Below are positions 16,359 through 25,498 of a stretch of DNA of 64,000 nt, one piece after another. Under the pieces are notes generated by a model. That model searched no databases. It was given only the letters and a program-made list of their open reading frames with translations, and was not told the origin of the DNA. The position numbers and the translations under genes are program-made. How positions within the stretch are numbered: position 1 is the stretch's first letter; every line of letters begins with the position of its first letter. Source of the DNA: Terriglobia bacterium (GTDB lineage Bacteria; Acidobacteriota; Terriglobia; Bryobacterales; Bryobacteraceae); NCBI GenBank assembly GCA_020073445.1, contig JAIQFE010000026.1, positions 1 to 64,000 on the forward strand, read 5' to 3'.

Positions 16359-18185
16359 ATGAGGTCTCGCCGGTTCGGTTGGTGCGCTTTCCTATTGATA
16401 TTAGTCGCTGTTTCTGCTGCTGGCCAGCAGGCTCGATTCGCTCTGAGTTATGTTCTTCAATCCAACTCCACCGCAGTTCCCTTGAGCGACAACAATGGAG
16501 TTATCTCGTTCGGATTTACAACTGTCAACACCGCATCTCAGGCGGCCTTGAGTTTGACAAACGTGGGTACAGGACCGGGCATCATTAGCAGTATCACTGT
16601 AAACAACGGTTCGCACTTCCGATTGACTGCGGTTCCATTGTTGCCCGTGACCGTTCAGGCGGGCGGCAATGTTCAGGTACTCGTGATCTATCAGCCCACT
16701 GAAATTCAGTTCGATACCGGTCAAATAACCATCACCTTGGCAACAGGCTCCGCGATTACAATCGACCTCCAAGGTGTCGGAACCGGATCCAATCTGATTT
16801 ATCAGCTTCCTGCCTCAAATCCGCCGCCGATTGTCCCCCCAGGAGGCACGATCCAACTACCCGACACGAACGTAGGGGAGACTGGCAGCGTCGTTGTCCG
16901 GATCGTGAATGCGGGGAACTCGAGCGGTAGCGTGAACTCCGTCACCGTGGTTGGGCAAGGATTTCAACTAGGTACCGTCGTGGTGGTTCCGCAGGCGCTG
17001 GCGCCCAACAGCAGCTTAACGTTTACGATCAACTTCACGCCTTCGCAGCCGGGGACTCTCAATGGGATGTTAGTCATCAATTCGGACGTGATCAACCTCA
17101 GCGGAGTTGGTTTGGGACCGCGACTTCAGTTTTCCTACACGACAGCTGGTACGACAATCGCTCTGGGTTCTAGTAACACATCCGTGGTATTCAGCCCCGT
17201 GGTCGTTACTCAGTCCGCGCAACTGAGCTTTGACGTAAAGAACACTGGAACGACCTCGGCATTCATTTCGAACATTGGGATTGGGCAGACGAACAGCCCC
17301 TATTCGCTTTCGGGCGTTCCGTCGTTGCCAGTTAGTCTTGCTCCGGGCACCGATTTTCGATTTACGATCACGTTTAAACCGACAACTTTGGGATTTTCGA
17401 ACGGTACGATACAAATCGATACCACGACATTTTCCCTTACTGGTTCCGGAACGCAGCCGCCCGCCTTGCCGGCGTACACCATTGGAGGCGCCAGTGGGGC
17501 AATTGCTCCGAGGTCTCAACCGAAACTGACCCTAGCACTTGCGGCTCCCTATCCGGTCGCGATTTCAGGCACGCTTACTTTGACCGTGTCCGGGGACCTT
17601 CCCGCCGACCCCGCGGTTCAGTTCGCTTCGGGGGGGCGGACCGTCCCGTTTGTGATCCCGGCCAACAGTACCGGAGCGGTATTCGGCTCGTCCGGTGGGC
17701 AGATCGGATTCCAGTCGGGTACGGTGGCAGAGACCATTGTTCTAACGCCGTCCTTTGCTACTCAGGCTGGAGGAATTGATTTGACTCCCGCCACACCGAG
17801 TGTTTTGCAAGTCGCGGTTCAGCCCGCGGCCCCGACATTGGTAGCGGTTTCCGTTAGTGGGCAGACGGCAACCGGATTTTCGATCGTCGTGACCGGCTAC
17901 ACCACCAGCCGCACTCTCACCAACTGGACCGTCAAGTTTACGACCGCTACTGGCTTTACGATGCCCACCACTCAGTTCACAGTCAACGTTCAACCGGTGG
18001 CGAATCAATGGTTCTCGGGAAGTGCTTCGCAGGCGTTTGGAGGGCAGTTCACGATAACTGTGCCGTTCGCCTTCCAAGGGACGCCACCGAGCGGTCAGTC
18101 GTTGCTGAGCGGTATCGCCGCGGTTTCGGTTACCGTGAGTAACGAACTGGGCACGTCGAATTCGGTTCAGGCAACGTTACAATAG
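16359..18185 (+). CDS. Exported choice-of-anchor D / ASH-repeat protein (608 aa)
   Basis: A signal peptide (ending VSAAGQQ) precedes three ASPM-SPD-2-Hydin-like repeats (about 25-140, 150-245, 255-365). Each has the pattern G.V.F..V......L.L.N.G...G.I..I and ends T(L/F)....I(L/S)L.G.G. The C-terminal 240 residues are a different beta-rich region (TLTVSGDLPADPAVQFASGG and later VTGYTTSRTLTNWTVKFTTA). A GGAGG nine bases before the ATG and direct contact with the preceding stop codon support the start. These repeats are generally protein-binding scaffolds; here the function is unknown. Confidence 0.8.
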   Translation: MRSRRFGWCAFLLILVAVSAAGQQARFALSYVLQSNSTAVPLSDNNGVISFGFTTVNTASQAALSLTNVGTGPGIISSITVNNGSHFRLTAVPLLPVTVQAGGNVQVLVIYQPTEIQFDTGQITITLATGSAITIDLQGVGTGSNLIYQLPASNPPPIVPPGGTIQLPDTNVGETGSVVVRIVNAGNSSGSVNSVTVVGQGFQLGTVVVVPQALAPNSSLTFTINFTPSQPGTLNGMLVINSDVINLSGVGLGPRLQFSYTTAGTTIALGSSNTSVVFSPVVVTQSAQLSFDVKNTGTTSAFISNIGIGQTNSPYSLSGVPSLPVSLAPGTDFRFTITFKPTTLGFSNGTIQIDTTTFSLTGSGTQPPALPAYTIGGASGAIAPRSQPKLTLALAAPYPVAISGTLTLTVSGDLPADPAVQFASGGRTVPFVIPANSTGAVFGSSGGQIGFQSGTVAETIVLTPSFATQAGGIDLTPATPSVLQVAVQPAAPTLVAVSVSGQTATGFSIVVTGYTTSRTLTNWTVKFTTATGFTMPTTQFTVNVQPVANQWFSGSASQAFGGQFTITVPFAFQGTPPSGQSLLSGIAAVSVTVSNELGTSNSVQATLQ

Positions 18186-18279
18186 GGGTTTAGTTTAGAG
18201 AACACTCCCAGTTTTCGGATGATTGTAGTCGGTATTCTCGAAACTGGCGTGCTCGATTCCAACACGGGGACTGCCGCCA

Positions 18280-19647
18280 ATGACCATCAAGATTCGGGTC
18301 GGAGCGAGTTCCATTCACCAGGTCCAAAGTAAGGCCCCCAGCTATCCACTTCGGCCAACTTCGTTGCTTGCCTCCCTGGGTGTCCACGGAACCCTGATCG
18401 GAGTGCTTTGGCTGCTGCCGAGTAGTGGATCGAAAACGCCAATCTATGACGATTTGATTCGGCCGCAAGAACACAAAATCATTTATTACGATTTTCGCAA
18501 ACGGCTGCCGAGCGTGACTCCGCCAAAACAAATCGGACGCTCGCCACAGCCGCGCGGGGCTGAGGTTTCGACGCAGACCATCATTGCAAAATCTCCCCAG
18601 GCGAAGTCGGAAAAGCAGCTCATCTGGATGCCTGCCCCCCAACTCGAACTTCCCCAGGATCTGCCAACACCAAACCTTGTCATCAGGGCTGCCCCTGCGG
18701 TCCTTGCTTTGCCCGCTCCGCCCAAAGAACCACCGAAGCAGCCAAAGTCGTTTCAGCCTCCACCCAGAGCCGTTCCGGAATCCATGTTGCCACCTCAGAC
18801 AATGCTGCGCGAGCCGCCTCCGAGCATCGGTTCCACGGTAGGTCCGCGATTGGCGACGCGGAATGGGATAGCTATTCTGCCGCCGCCCCCGCCTGCAGAA
18901 CCTCCGTCGTTGGATTTGGGCGACGTCAACGTCGCCATTGCAAATCTCAATGTAGTCGAGAAATCACTGCCGGAGTTGCCCGCTGGCGCCCGTCCAGGGC
19001 AGTTTTCAAAAGCTCCCATAAAAGGTCCGGACGCGTCCGGAGACATAAGCGATTCATCGCTAAAGGTGCCAGATCTAGTGATTCGGCGGGACAAGGGCGC
19101 CTCCGCCAAGGGTCCCGAAGAGACACACACCATGCGGACAATCCTGTATTTGGACCGGGTGCGAGGCATTCCGATGACGGGCTTGTCGGTTCCCTTGCGG
19201 CCTGCGAATCGAACGATTCCTGCAGCGATTGATGCGCGCTTTCGCGGTCGCAACGTCTACACGATTGTTATTCCCATTGAGAACTTACCCCCTTATACAG
19301 GTGACTGGATCGTCTGGTTTGCCGAATTGGAGGCCAAGCCGGGCGAGACTCCGCTGGTGCGTGCCCCCATTCCATTCAGAAAAGTAGAACCTGTAAGGGA
19401 TCCGGCGCCTAAGAATCAGCCGACACGCCGCGTACAAGTCGCGGCAAAGCTGGATAAGAACGGCAAACTCAACGCCGTTTCGGTAGTTACGGCCGCCATC
19501 CCTGGACTCGCCGAAGCTGTGACCGAGGACGTAAGGTCATGGGAATTCAAGCCCGCGACCCGCAACGGCGTGCCGGTCGAGATAGAAGCCGTGATCGAAA
19601 TCCCCTTCAACGGCCCTCCAGTACTTGCAAACGCTTCTCAGCCTTAG
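18280..19647 (+). CDS. TonB-like protein with proline-rich middle (455 aa)
   Basis: A single N-terminal hydrophobic segment (LLASLGVHGTLIGVLWLLP, about 28-46) anchors the protein in the inner membrane. A long Pro/Lys-rich span (80-200) could cross the periplasm. The C-terminal about 85 residues match the TonB C-terminal fold (RRVQVAAKLDKNGKLNAVSV, EDVRSWEFKPATRNGVPVE). TonB-type proteins transmit membrane energy to outer-membrane transporters; no TonB-dependent receptor or ExbBD is next to it, so it may instead be a structural envelope link. It follows the scaffold operon by 94 bases. Confidence 0.8.
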   Translation: MTIKIRVGASSIHQVQSKAPSYPLRPTSLLASLGVHGTLIGVLWLLPSSGSKTPIYDDLIRPQEHKIIYYDFRKRLPSVTPPKQIGRSPQPRGAEVSTQTIIAKSPQAKSEKQLIWMPAPQLELPQDLPTPNLVIRAAPAVLALPAPPKEPPKQPKSFQPPPRAVPESMLPPQTMLREPPPSIGSTVGPRLATRNGIAILPPPPPAEPPSLDLGDVNVAIANLNVVEKSLPELPAGARPGQFSKAPIKGPDASGDISDSSLKVPDLVIRRDKGASAKGPEETHTMRTILYLDRVRGIPMTGLSVPLRPANRTIPAAIDARFRGRNVYTIVIPIENLPPYTGDWIVWFAELEAKPGETPLVRAPIPFRKVEPVRDPAPKNQPTRRVQVAAKLDKNGKLNAVSVVTAAIPGLAEAVTEDVRSWEFKPATRNGVPVEIEAVIEIPFNGPPVLANASQP

Positions 19648-19808
19648 AGTTTCGCCTGGGCGTCAGAAGCAACTCGTTCGTTTCGAACTCTGCCTTTCGA
19701 GTTATGACCTCATATTACCCGCAGTAGTACGTCATAGGAACAAGCTCTAAAACCAAATAAGCCGAAGTCCCAGCGCACAGTTCAGCGGATGTGGACGATT
19801 AGAGTGTC

Positions 19809-22800
19809 ATGGGTGGCACTGTTCCATATCGCAACTTTCGCCTAAGAACTGCACATTTGTTGGCTGTGCTCTTGTGTTCGGCGGCGATAAGTCCTGCCAT
19901 TGCACAACAAGTTACCCTGTCGGTCGGCTCCGGCAGCGGGACGCCTGGCTCGCAGGTGGGTTTGGCCATGTCGATCGCGTCCAGTGGTGGCGCTGCCGCG
20001 ACTGGTCTCCAGTGGAAGCTGAGTTATCCGGCGGATGTGACTAGCGTTACTGTGGTTCCGAGCGCAGCGGCGACGGCTGCGGGAAAGCTCGTCACCTGCA
20101 CAGGCAACAGTGGATCCACGACGTGCGTTCTGTTTGGCGCTACGGCTGTGATTCCGAACGGGACAGTCGCCACGGCAACATTCACGATCTCCCCAGCGAG
20201 TGTAAGCCCGAGTATATCCGTTGCACTCAGCGGGATGATAGCGACTGGAGCGACAGGCAGCGCAATTCCCATGTCGGGCACGGGTGGGACGATTGCGGTG
20301 ACCCAGGTTCCGCCGGTGCTCAGCGGGCTTTCCTGTTCCCCGACGAGCGTCAACGCACCGGGCTCCTCCGCATGCACCGTAACAATCAGCAAAGCAGCAC
20401 CGACGGGAGGCTTTGCGGTAGCGCTGTCAAGCAATAACGCAAACGCGACTGTGCCCGCGAGTGTCACTGTTTCTGCGGGAGCCACAACCGCCAGTTTCAC
20501 GACTACGGTGGCATCTATTACGACGAATCAGACGGCTGTTGTAACAGCAAGCGCGAATGGCGTATCGCAGACTGCTTCTTTAACACTGTCAGCTTCAGCG
20601 CAATTATCGAGTCTGACCTGTACACCGAGTACGCTCGGGACGGGGCAAGCTACCGTTTGTACGGTCACATTGACCAAGGCGGCAACCAACTCGGCGACGA
20701 TCAGCCTGGCTAACAGCTCAGCCGTGCTTCCGGCGCCAACCAGCATGACGATCAATGCCGGGGCCAGCAACGGGACGTTCACTGCAACCGCCGGAACCGT
20801 GAGCGCAGATTCTTCTGCAACCCTGACCGCTACTTACGGAGGACAAAGCAAGACCGCCACGGTTGCGTTGAGCGCTGCTGTACTCTTGAGCGGATTGAGT
20901 TGCACGCCCGAGAGCGTGAACGCTCCCGGCACTGCCTCCTGCACTGTGACGCTTAGCAAAACAGCAGCATCGGGAGGCTTTGCGGTAGCGCTGTCAAGCA
21001 ACAATGCAAACGCGACTGTGCCCGCCAGCATCACGGTTTCTTCGGGAGCCACAACCGCCAGTTTCACGACTACGGTGGCATCCGTTACGACGAATCAGAC
21101 GGCCGTTGTAACAGCCAGCGCAAATGGCGTTTCGCAGACTGCTTCCTTAACATTGACAGCCTCAGCGCAACTGTCGAGTCTGACCTGTACACCGAATACG
21201 TTGGGGAAGGGGCAAGCTACCGTTTGCACGGTCACGTTGAGCAAGGCAGTAACCGCTTCGGCAACGATCGGTCTGTCGAGCAGCTCCACCTTGCTTCCGG
21301 CGCCGGCCACCATGACCATCAGTGCCGGATCCACTAGCGGGACGTTTACCGCGACGGCTGGAACCATAAGCGCGAATTCTTCGGCGACCCTGACTGCCAC
21401 TTTCGGAGGACAGAGCAGCACCGCCATCGTGGCGCTGAGCGCACCAAGCAGCACGCAACCAGTGACTATGTCGGTCAGCTCCGGCAGCGCGGCACCTGGC
21501 TCCGCTGTGGCTTTGAATGTCTCGATGACAGCCAGCGGCGCATCCCCGACGGGTCTCCAGTGGAAGCTGAATTATCCGGCGGACGTAACCAGTGTCGCCG
21601 TCGTTCCAAGCTCGGCAGCAACCGCTGCGGGAAAGAGCGTGACCTGCATGGGAAGTGGTGGCTCGACAACCTGCCTTTTGTATGGCCTTACCGCGAGCGT
21701 GATCGCCAACGGGCCGATCGCCACCGCGACCTTCATGGTCTCCCCTACCACCGTGAGCACATCCATACCCATTGGCTTTGGCAGCTCGGTAGCAGCCGAT
21801 GCGACGGGCATCTCGATTCCCATATCCGGATCAGGAGGAACGATTGCCGTCACCCAGCCGAATGGCTGGAAGATTTCAGGAACCATCAGTCCGGCATCGC
21901 AAGGCAGCGGAATAACCGTATCCATGAGCGGCGGCGCCACCTCGACGGCGACAACGGATAGTTCCGGAAACTTCACGTTCAGCGGAGTCTCAAACGGAAC
22001 CTATCAGCTGACTCCGACTAAAACCGGATCTTCCTTCAGCCCCCTCAGCAGATCCATAACAGTGAATGGCGCTGACGTGACCGGAATCACTTTCACGGCA
22101 AACCAGAATCAAACGTTCGCTACGCCCATTGTCGACGCGCAGATATCGAAAGATCAGGCCACTGTAAGTACTACGGTGATCTCCCCCACCTTTTCCACGA
22201 TCACAGGGAACGAACTTCTCCTGGCATTTATCGCGACGGATGGGTCGGCGAGGGGCGGCAACACATTCGTAAACGGCGTAACAGGCGGAGGACTCAGCTG
22301 GGTTTTAGCCGCAAGAACACGAGTTCAGAACGGAACGGCGGAGATCTGGCGAGCCTTCGCATCGACCCCGCTTACAAACACATCTGTAACAGCCACGCTT
22401 TCCCGGAGCGTAACATCCTCCATGACGGTGATGAGCTTTTCTGGTGTGGACACATCGGGCACCAATGGATCGGGAGCGATCGGCGCCACTGGGACGGGAA
22501 ACGCTCTTTCGGGCGCACCTACGGCCACTTTAGTCACAACCCGGAACAATTCACTGGTGATCGGCGTGGGCGATGACCCCAACAGAGCCACCGCGCGGAC
22601 GCCGGGAACAGGCCAAAGCCTGGTGCACGAATACCTGGCCCCGAACGGCAACGCCTACTGGGTTCAAAGCTTGACCGCTGCCACGGCGCAGAGCGGAAGC
22701 AGAGCCAGGGTTAACGATTCAGCTCCGGTCAAGGACGCCTACAACCTGACGGTCGTGGAAGTCCTGGGAGCTCCCATCGCACAAGCGTCTCCGGTGCAGA

Positions 22801-23603
22801 CGACCGGGGTGTCCAAACTTAAGAGCGTCGCCCTAGTGAGCGGTGCGGCCGGGAGCGCATCCAGCGCGCCAACGCTTTCGAGCTTGCCCAGTGATGTGGC
22901 AGGCGAGGTGTGCAGCCCCGGTGGTCTGGTCACGTTGAAGGGATCGGGCTTCACGGATCAGGACGCGCAGCAAGCGACTTCCTACCCAGTACCGACGCAA
23001 TTAGCGGGGATCCGTGTAACCGTGAATGGCGACGCGATGCCTCTGCTGTTGGCCTCGAGCTCGCAAATCAATTTCCAGTGCCCTGCCCTGCCTGAGGGTT
23101 CGGCACTGCAAATCGCGATCGACGGCACGGCTGGATCCTTGGCGCCAATCAGCACGACCATGCAGGCGGCAGCGCCCGACTTGTTCAGCTTGGTTGGGAC
23201 GAACCGAGGAATCGTTCAGATAGACGGAACCAATGAGCTGGCCATGCCTACGACGGAAGGGATTCCGAGCAGGCCGGTCCATCCGGGAGAATCCCTTACG
23301 GTGTTCGCTAGTGGGCTTGGTGAAACCCAGGATCCCCCGCCCGTTGGATTTCCTGCTCCCTCGGATCATCCAGTCCTGTCACGAAACAAAGTCAATGTAG
23401 TGTTTGGGGATAACGAGGTGTTGCCTGGAGTTGCCAGTCTGGTGCCTGGAACCGTTGGAGTGTTCCAGATCGACGTGCAGACTCCGTTGGACGCTCCGGT
23501 CGGATCAGCTATTCCGCTGTCGGTTCGAGTGACCCTACCTGATGGGAGAGTGTTGGACAGCAACGTGGTGACGATAGCGATTGCTCCGGCGGCATCTCGT
23601 TGA
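19809..23603 (+). CDS. Secreted double cohesin-like / Ig / TIGR03437 protein (1264 aa)
   Basis: After the signal peptide (about 1-33, ending SPAIAQQ) comes a cohesin-like module (34-165) and a 189-residue pair of Ig-like repeats that is itself duplicated (about 171-359 and 360-548). A second cohesin-like module (about 552-690), a carboxypeptidase-regulatory-like domain (GWKISGTISPASQGS, GNFTFSGVSNGTYQLTPTKT) and a ~210-residue beta domain (about 775-985) follow. That beta domain resembles the modules at both ends of the FN3 array in the 2530-aa protein. The C-terminus is a TIGR03437 module from about 1025. No enzyme motif is visible. Two cohesin-like modules in one chain would allow multivalent binding if they do bind dockerins. 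Confidence 0.85.
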   Translation: MGGTVPYRNFRLRTAHLLAVLLCSAAISPAIAQQVTLSVGSGSGTPGSQVGLAMSIASSGGAAATGLQWKLSYPADVTSVTVVPSAAATAAGKLVTCTGNSGSTTCVLFGATAVIPNGTVATATFTISPASVSPSISVALSGMIATGATGSAIPMSGTGGTIAVTQVPPVLSGLSCSPTSVNAPGSSACTVTISKAAPTGGFAVALSSNNANATVPASVTVSAGATTASFTTTVASITTNQTAVVTASANGVSQTASLTLSASAQLSSLTCTPSTLGTGQATVCTVTLTKAATNSATISLANSSAVLPAPTSMTINAGASNGTFTATAGTVSADSSATLTATYGGQSKTATVALSAAVLLSGLSCTPESVNAPGTASCTVTLSKTAASGGFAVALSSNNANATVPASITVSSGATTASFTTTVASVTTNQTAVVTASANGVSQTASLTLTASAQLSSLTCTPNTLGKGQATVCTVTLSKAVTASATIGLSSSSTLLPAPATMTISAGSTSGTFTATAGTISANSSATLTATFGGQSSTAIVALSAPSSTQPVTMSVSSGSAAPGSAVALNVSMTASGASPTGLQWKLNYPADVTSVAVVPSSAATAAGKSVTCMGSGGSTTCLLYGLTASVIANGPIATATFMVSPTTVSTSIPIGFGSSVAADATGISIPISGSGGTIAVTQPNGWKISGTISPASQGSGITVSMSGGATSTATTDSSGNFTFSGVSNGTYQLTPTKTGSSFSPLSRSITVNGADVTGITFTANQNQTFATPIVDAQISKDQATVSTTVISPTFSTITGNELLLAFIATDGSARGGNTFVNGVTGGGLSWVLAARTRVQNGTAEIWRAFASTPLTNTSVTATLSRSVTSSMTVMSFSGVDTSGTNGSGAIGATGTGNALSGAPTATLVTTRNNSLVIGVGDDPNRATARTPGTGQSLVHEYLAPNGNAYWVQSLTAATAQSGSRARVNDSAPVKDAYNLTVVEVLGAPIAQASPVQTTGVSKLKSVALVSGAAGSASSAPTLSSLPSDVAGEVCSPGGLVTLKGSGFTDQDAQQATSYPVPTQLAGIRVTVNGDAMPLLLASSSQINFQCPALPEGSALQIAIDGTAGSLAPISTTMQAAAPDLFSLVGTNRGIVQIDGTNELAMPTTEGIPSRPVHPGESLTVFASGLGETQDPPPVGFPAPSDHPVLSRNKVNVVFGDNEVLPGVASLVPGTVGVFQIDVQTPLDAPVGSAIPLSVRVTLPDGRVLDSNVVTIAIAPAASR
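20321..20887 (+). repeat. 567-bp in-frame tandem repeat, unit 1
   Basis: This unit (189 codons) is followed directly by unit 2 at 20888-21454. Long stretches agree almost base for base, for example the segments encoding GGFAVALSSNNANATVPAS and TNQTAVVTASANGVSQTASL. The low third-position divergence indicates recent duplication or ongoing conversion. Confidence 0.85.
20888..21454 (+). repeat. 567-bp in-frame tandem repeat, unit 2
   Basis: This is the second copy of the double Ig-like unit. It differs from unit 1 mainly at its ends (LLSGLSCTPESVNAPGTASC instead of VLSGLSCSPTSVNAPGSSAC) and in the half encoding TTSGTFTATAG-like sequence, and it keeps the reading frame throughout. Confidence 0.85.
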
Positions 23604-23821
23604 TGCTGGGAACTGCGGGACGAGTTATGTATGTCCGAGAACTTGCTGGGTTGATGGCTCCGGTTGCTTTGGTCCCTGCCTTGCAGCCGATTTGCAGGAG
23701 TACTGAGATCCCGCTATCAAGTTCGAGGGCACAAAGGTCGATAAGTAGTTTAGGCAGAGTGTGTCTCGGCTTGGCGAGAAGCAGGCTGAGGGCGTGCTTT
23801 TAGGCTGGGTGGAGCGATTGA

Positions 23822-23827
23822 AGGAGG
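23822..23827 (+). promoter_or_regulatory. Ribosome binding site that fixes a GTG start at 23836
   Basis: AGGAGG stands eight bases before the GTG at 23836. The open frame extends 75 bases further upstream, but only this GTG begins a normal signal peptide, so the shorter product is preferred. Confidence 0.7.
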
Positions 23828-23835
23828 GAATCTCG

Positions 23836-25332
23836 GTGTCATTTATTTCTAAATTTTGGGCGAGAGTCCTCAGGGGTGGAGTCGCCCGCGTGGCTACCAG
23901 CGGCCTGTTCTTCCTCTCGGCTCCGGCCTGGGGCGCGCAACTCAATCCTTGCGACCTCAATAGCGATGGAGTCGTCGATGTTCTCGACGTCAACCTCGGC
24001 GTCAGTATGGTGTTGGGCACACAAAACTGCACCTCGAATATTAACGGCGCCGGAGTCTGTACGATCGTCACCGTTCAGCGGATAGTTAACGCGGCGCTCG
24101 GACAATCCTGTGTCGTCGACTCCACCGTGCCGGCGGGGCTCGTTGCAGCGTATTCCTTCAGCGAAGGTAGCGGGACCACAGTGGCGGACCTTTCAGGGAA
24201 CGGCAATACTGGAACGATCGTAAATGCGGCGTGGACCAGCGGCGGCAAGTACGGCAACGCGCTTCAATTCAACGGATCGACGAGCTACGTGGATGTTGGC
24301 AATGGGGCGTCCCTTCAACTGACAGGAAGCATGACGATTGAAGCTTGGATTAACGCGGCAGCAAACCCAGCAGACGATGGCCAAATCGTCGCCAAATCGG
24401 ACGGTTCTGCGGGATGGCAATTCAAGACGAGCCCGGATACTGGGCCCCACACGTTCGGCGTGGCTGTGTCCGCCGATGGAAGTTCGCGAACGCAACGCTA
24501 TAGCTCCACGACACGGTCGCTGAACACCTGGTACCACGTTGCGGGTGTCTACGACGCTACCGCAGGTATTCTAAATATCTACGTTAATGGTGTCTTGAAC
24601 AACGGTTCATTGGTCGGGACGATCCCCACTTCGCAGTTCAACCAAACGGTCAATGTCAATATTGGACGGCGTACAGGTGGGTTCTATTTCAACGGAACCC
24701 TTGATGAGATCCGCGTATACAATCGAGCTTTGTCCGTATCTGAGATACAAGCGGACATGAACACTCCCGTCGGACCCGTGACGCCGGACACGCAACCTCC
24801 GACAACTCCCGGGAGTTTGACCGGGTCAGCGATTAGCGGGACTCAAGTCAACCTGAGCTGGACAGCATCGACCGACAACATTGCTGTGACCGGATACGTA
24901 CTAGAGCGGTGCCAAGGTGCAGGGTGCAGCAATTTCGCGCAGATCGCCACGCCCTCCGGGACTGCCTACAACGATTCGAATCTGCTTCCGAGCACAACAT
25001 ACAGCTATCGAATAAGAGCTACGGATGCCGCCGGGAATTTGAGTTCCTATTCCAACGTGGCGACCAACACCACGACCGCGTTGATCTCTCACTTCGTGAC
25101 ACTGACCTGGATTGCAAGCGTTTCTCCAGGTGTGAGCTATAACGTGTATCGGGGCACGACTTCAGGTGGACCGTATACAAAGCTCAACACTTCTCTCATT
25201 GGTGCGCTTCTGTACGTGGACAATACCGTCCAGGCCGGTCAGACCTATTACTATGTGGTAACGGCAGCAGATGGAAGTGGCAATGAGAGCGGGTTTTCCG
25301 CGCAGGCCACAGCGGCTATACCGACACCGTAA
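23836..25332 (+). CDS. Secreted dockerin-like / LamG / FN3 protein (498 aa)
   Basis: From the GTG start the chain opens with a signal peptide (SFISKFWARVLRGGVARVAT, then LFFLSAPAWGA). A dockerin type I-like segment follows: the calcium loop DLNSDGVVDVLDVNL, a spacer, and a degenerate second half NINGAGVCTIVTVQRIVNAA. Next are a LamG/concanavalin-like domain (about 105-310: AYSFSEGSGTTVADLSGNGN, MTIEAWINAA, DEIRVYNRALS) and two FN3 domains (about 325-415 and 420-498). LamG domains bind carbohydrate or protein. A dockerin near two genes for cohesin-like proteins invites the idea that it docks on them. The FN3 sequence closely resembles the array in the 2530-aa protein. Confidence 0.85.
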   Translation: MSFISKFWARVLRGGVARVATSGLFFLSAPAWGAQLNPCDLNSDGVVDVLDVNLGVSMVLGTQNCTSNINGAGVCTIVTVQRIVNAALGQSCVVDSTVPAGLVAAYSFSEGSGTTVADLSGNGNTGTIVNAAWTSGGKYGNALQFNGSTSYVDVGNGASLQLTGSMTIEAWINAAANPADDGQIVAKSDGSAGWQFKTSPDTGPHTFGVAVSADGSSRTQRYSSTTRSLNTWYHVAGVYDATAGILNIYVNGVLNNGSLVGTIPTSQFNQTVNVNIGRRTGGFYFNGTLDEIRVYNRALSVSEIQADMNTPVGPVTPDTQPPTTPGSLTGSAISGTQVNLSWTASTDNIAVTGYVLERCQGAGCSNFAQIATPSGTAYNDSNLLPSTTYSYRIRATDAAGNLSSYSNVATNTTTALISHFVTLTWIASVSPGVSYNVYRGTTSGGPYTKLNTSLIGALLYVDNTVQAGQTYYYVVTAADGSGNESGFSAQATAAIPTP

Positions 25333-25498
25333 AGGTTGAGTTCTTGCTGTCCCAAAATACGGAGGCAGCGTAAGAATCGCCGTGGCTCCTAGATCTGGGT
25401 CCGAGATGGCTCTTCAGCGAGAACTTATCGCTTGGCGCCGTTCACAAGCGTTCGGGGCAACCCGGAAGCAACAGAGTGTGGAAAACGCCAGAAAACGC

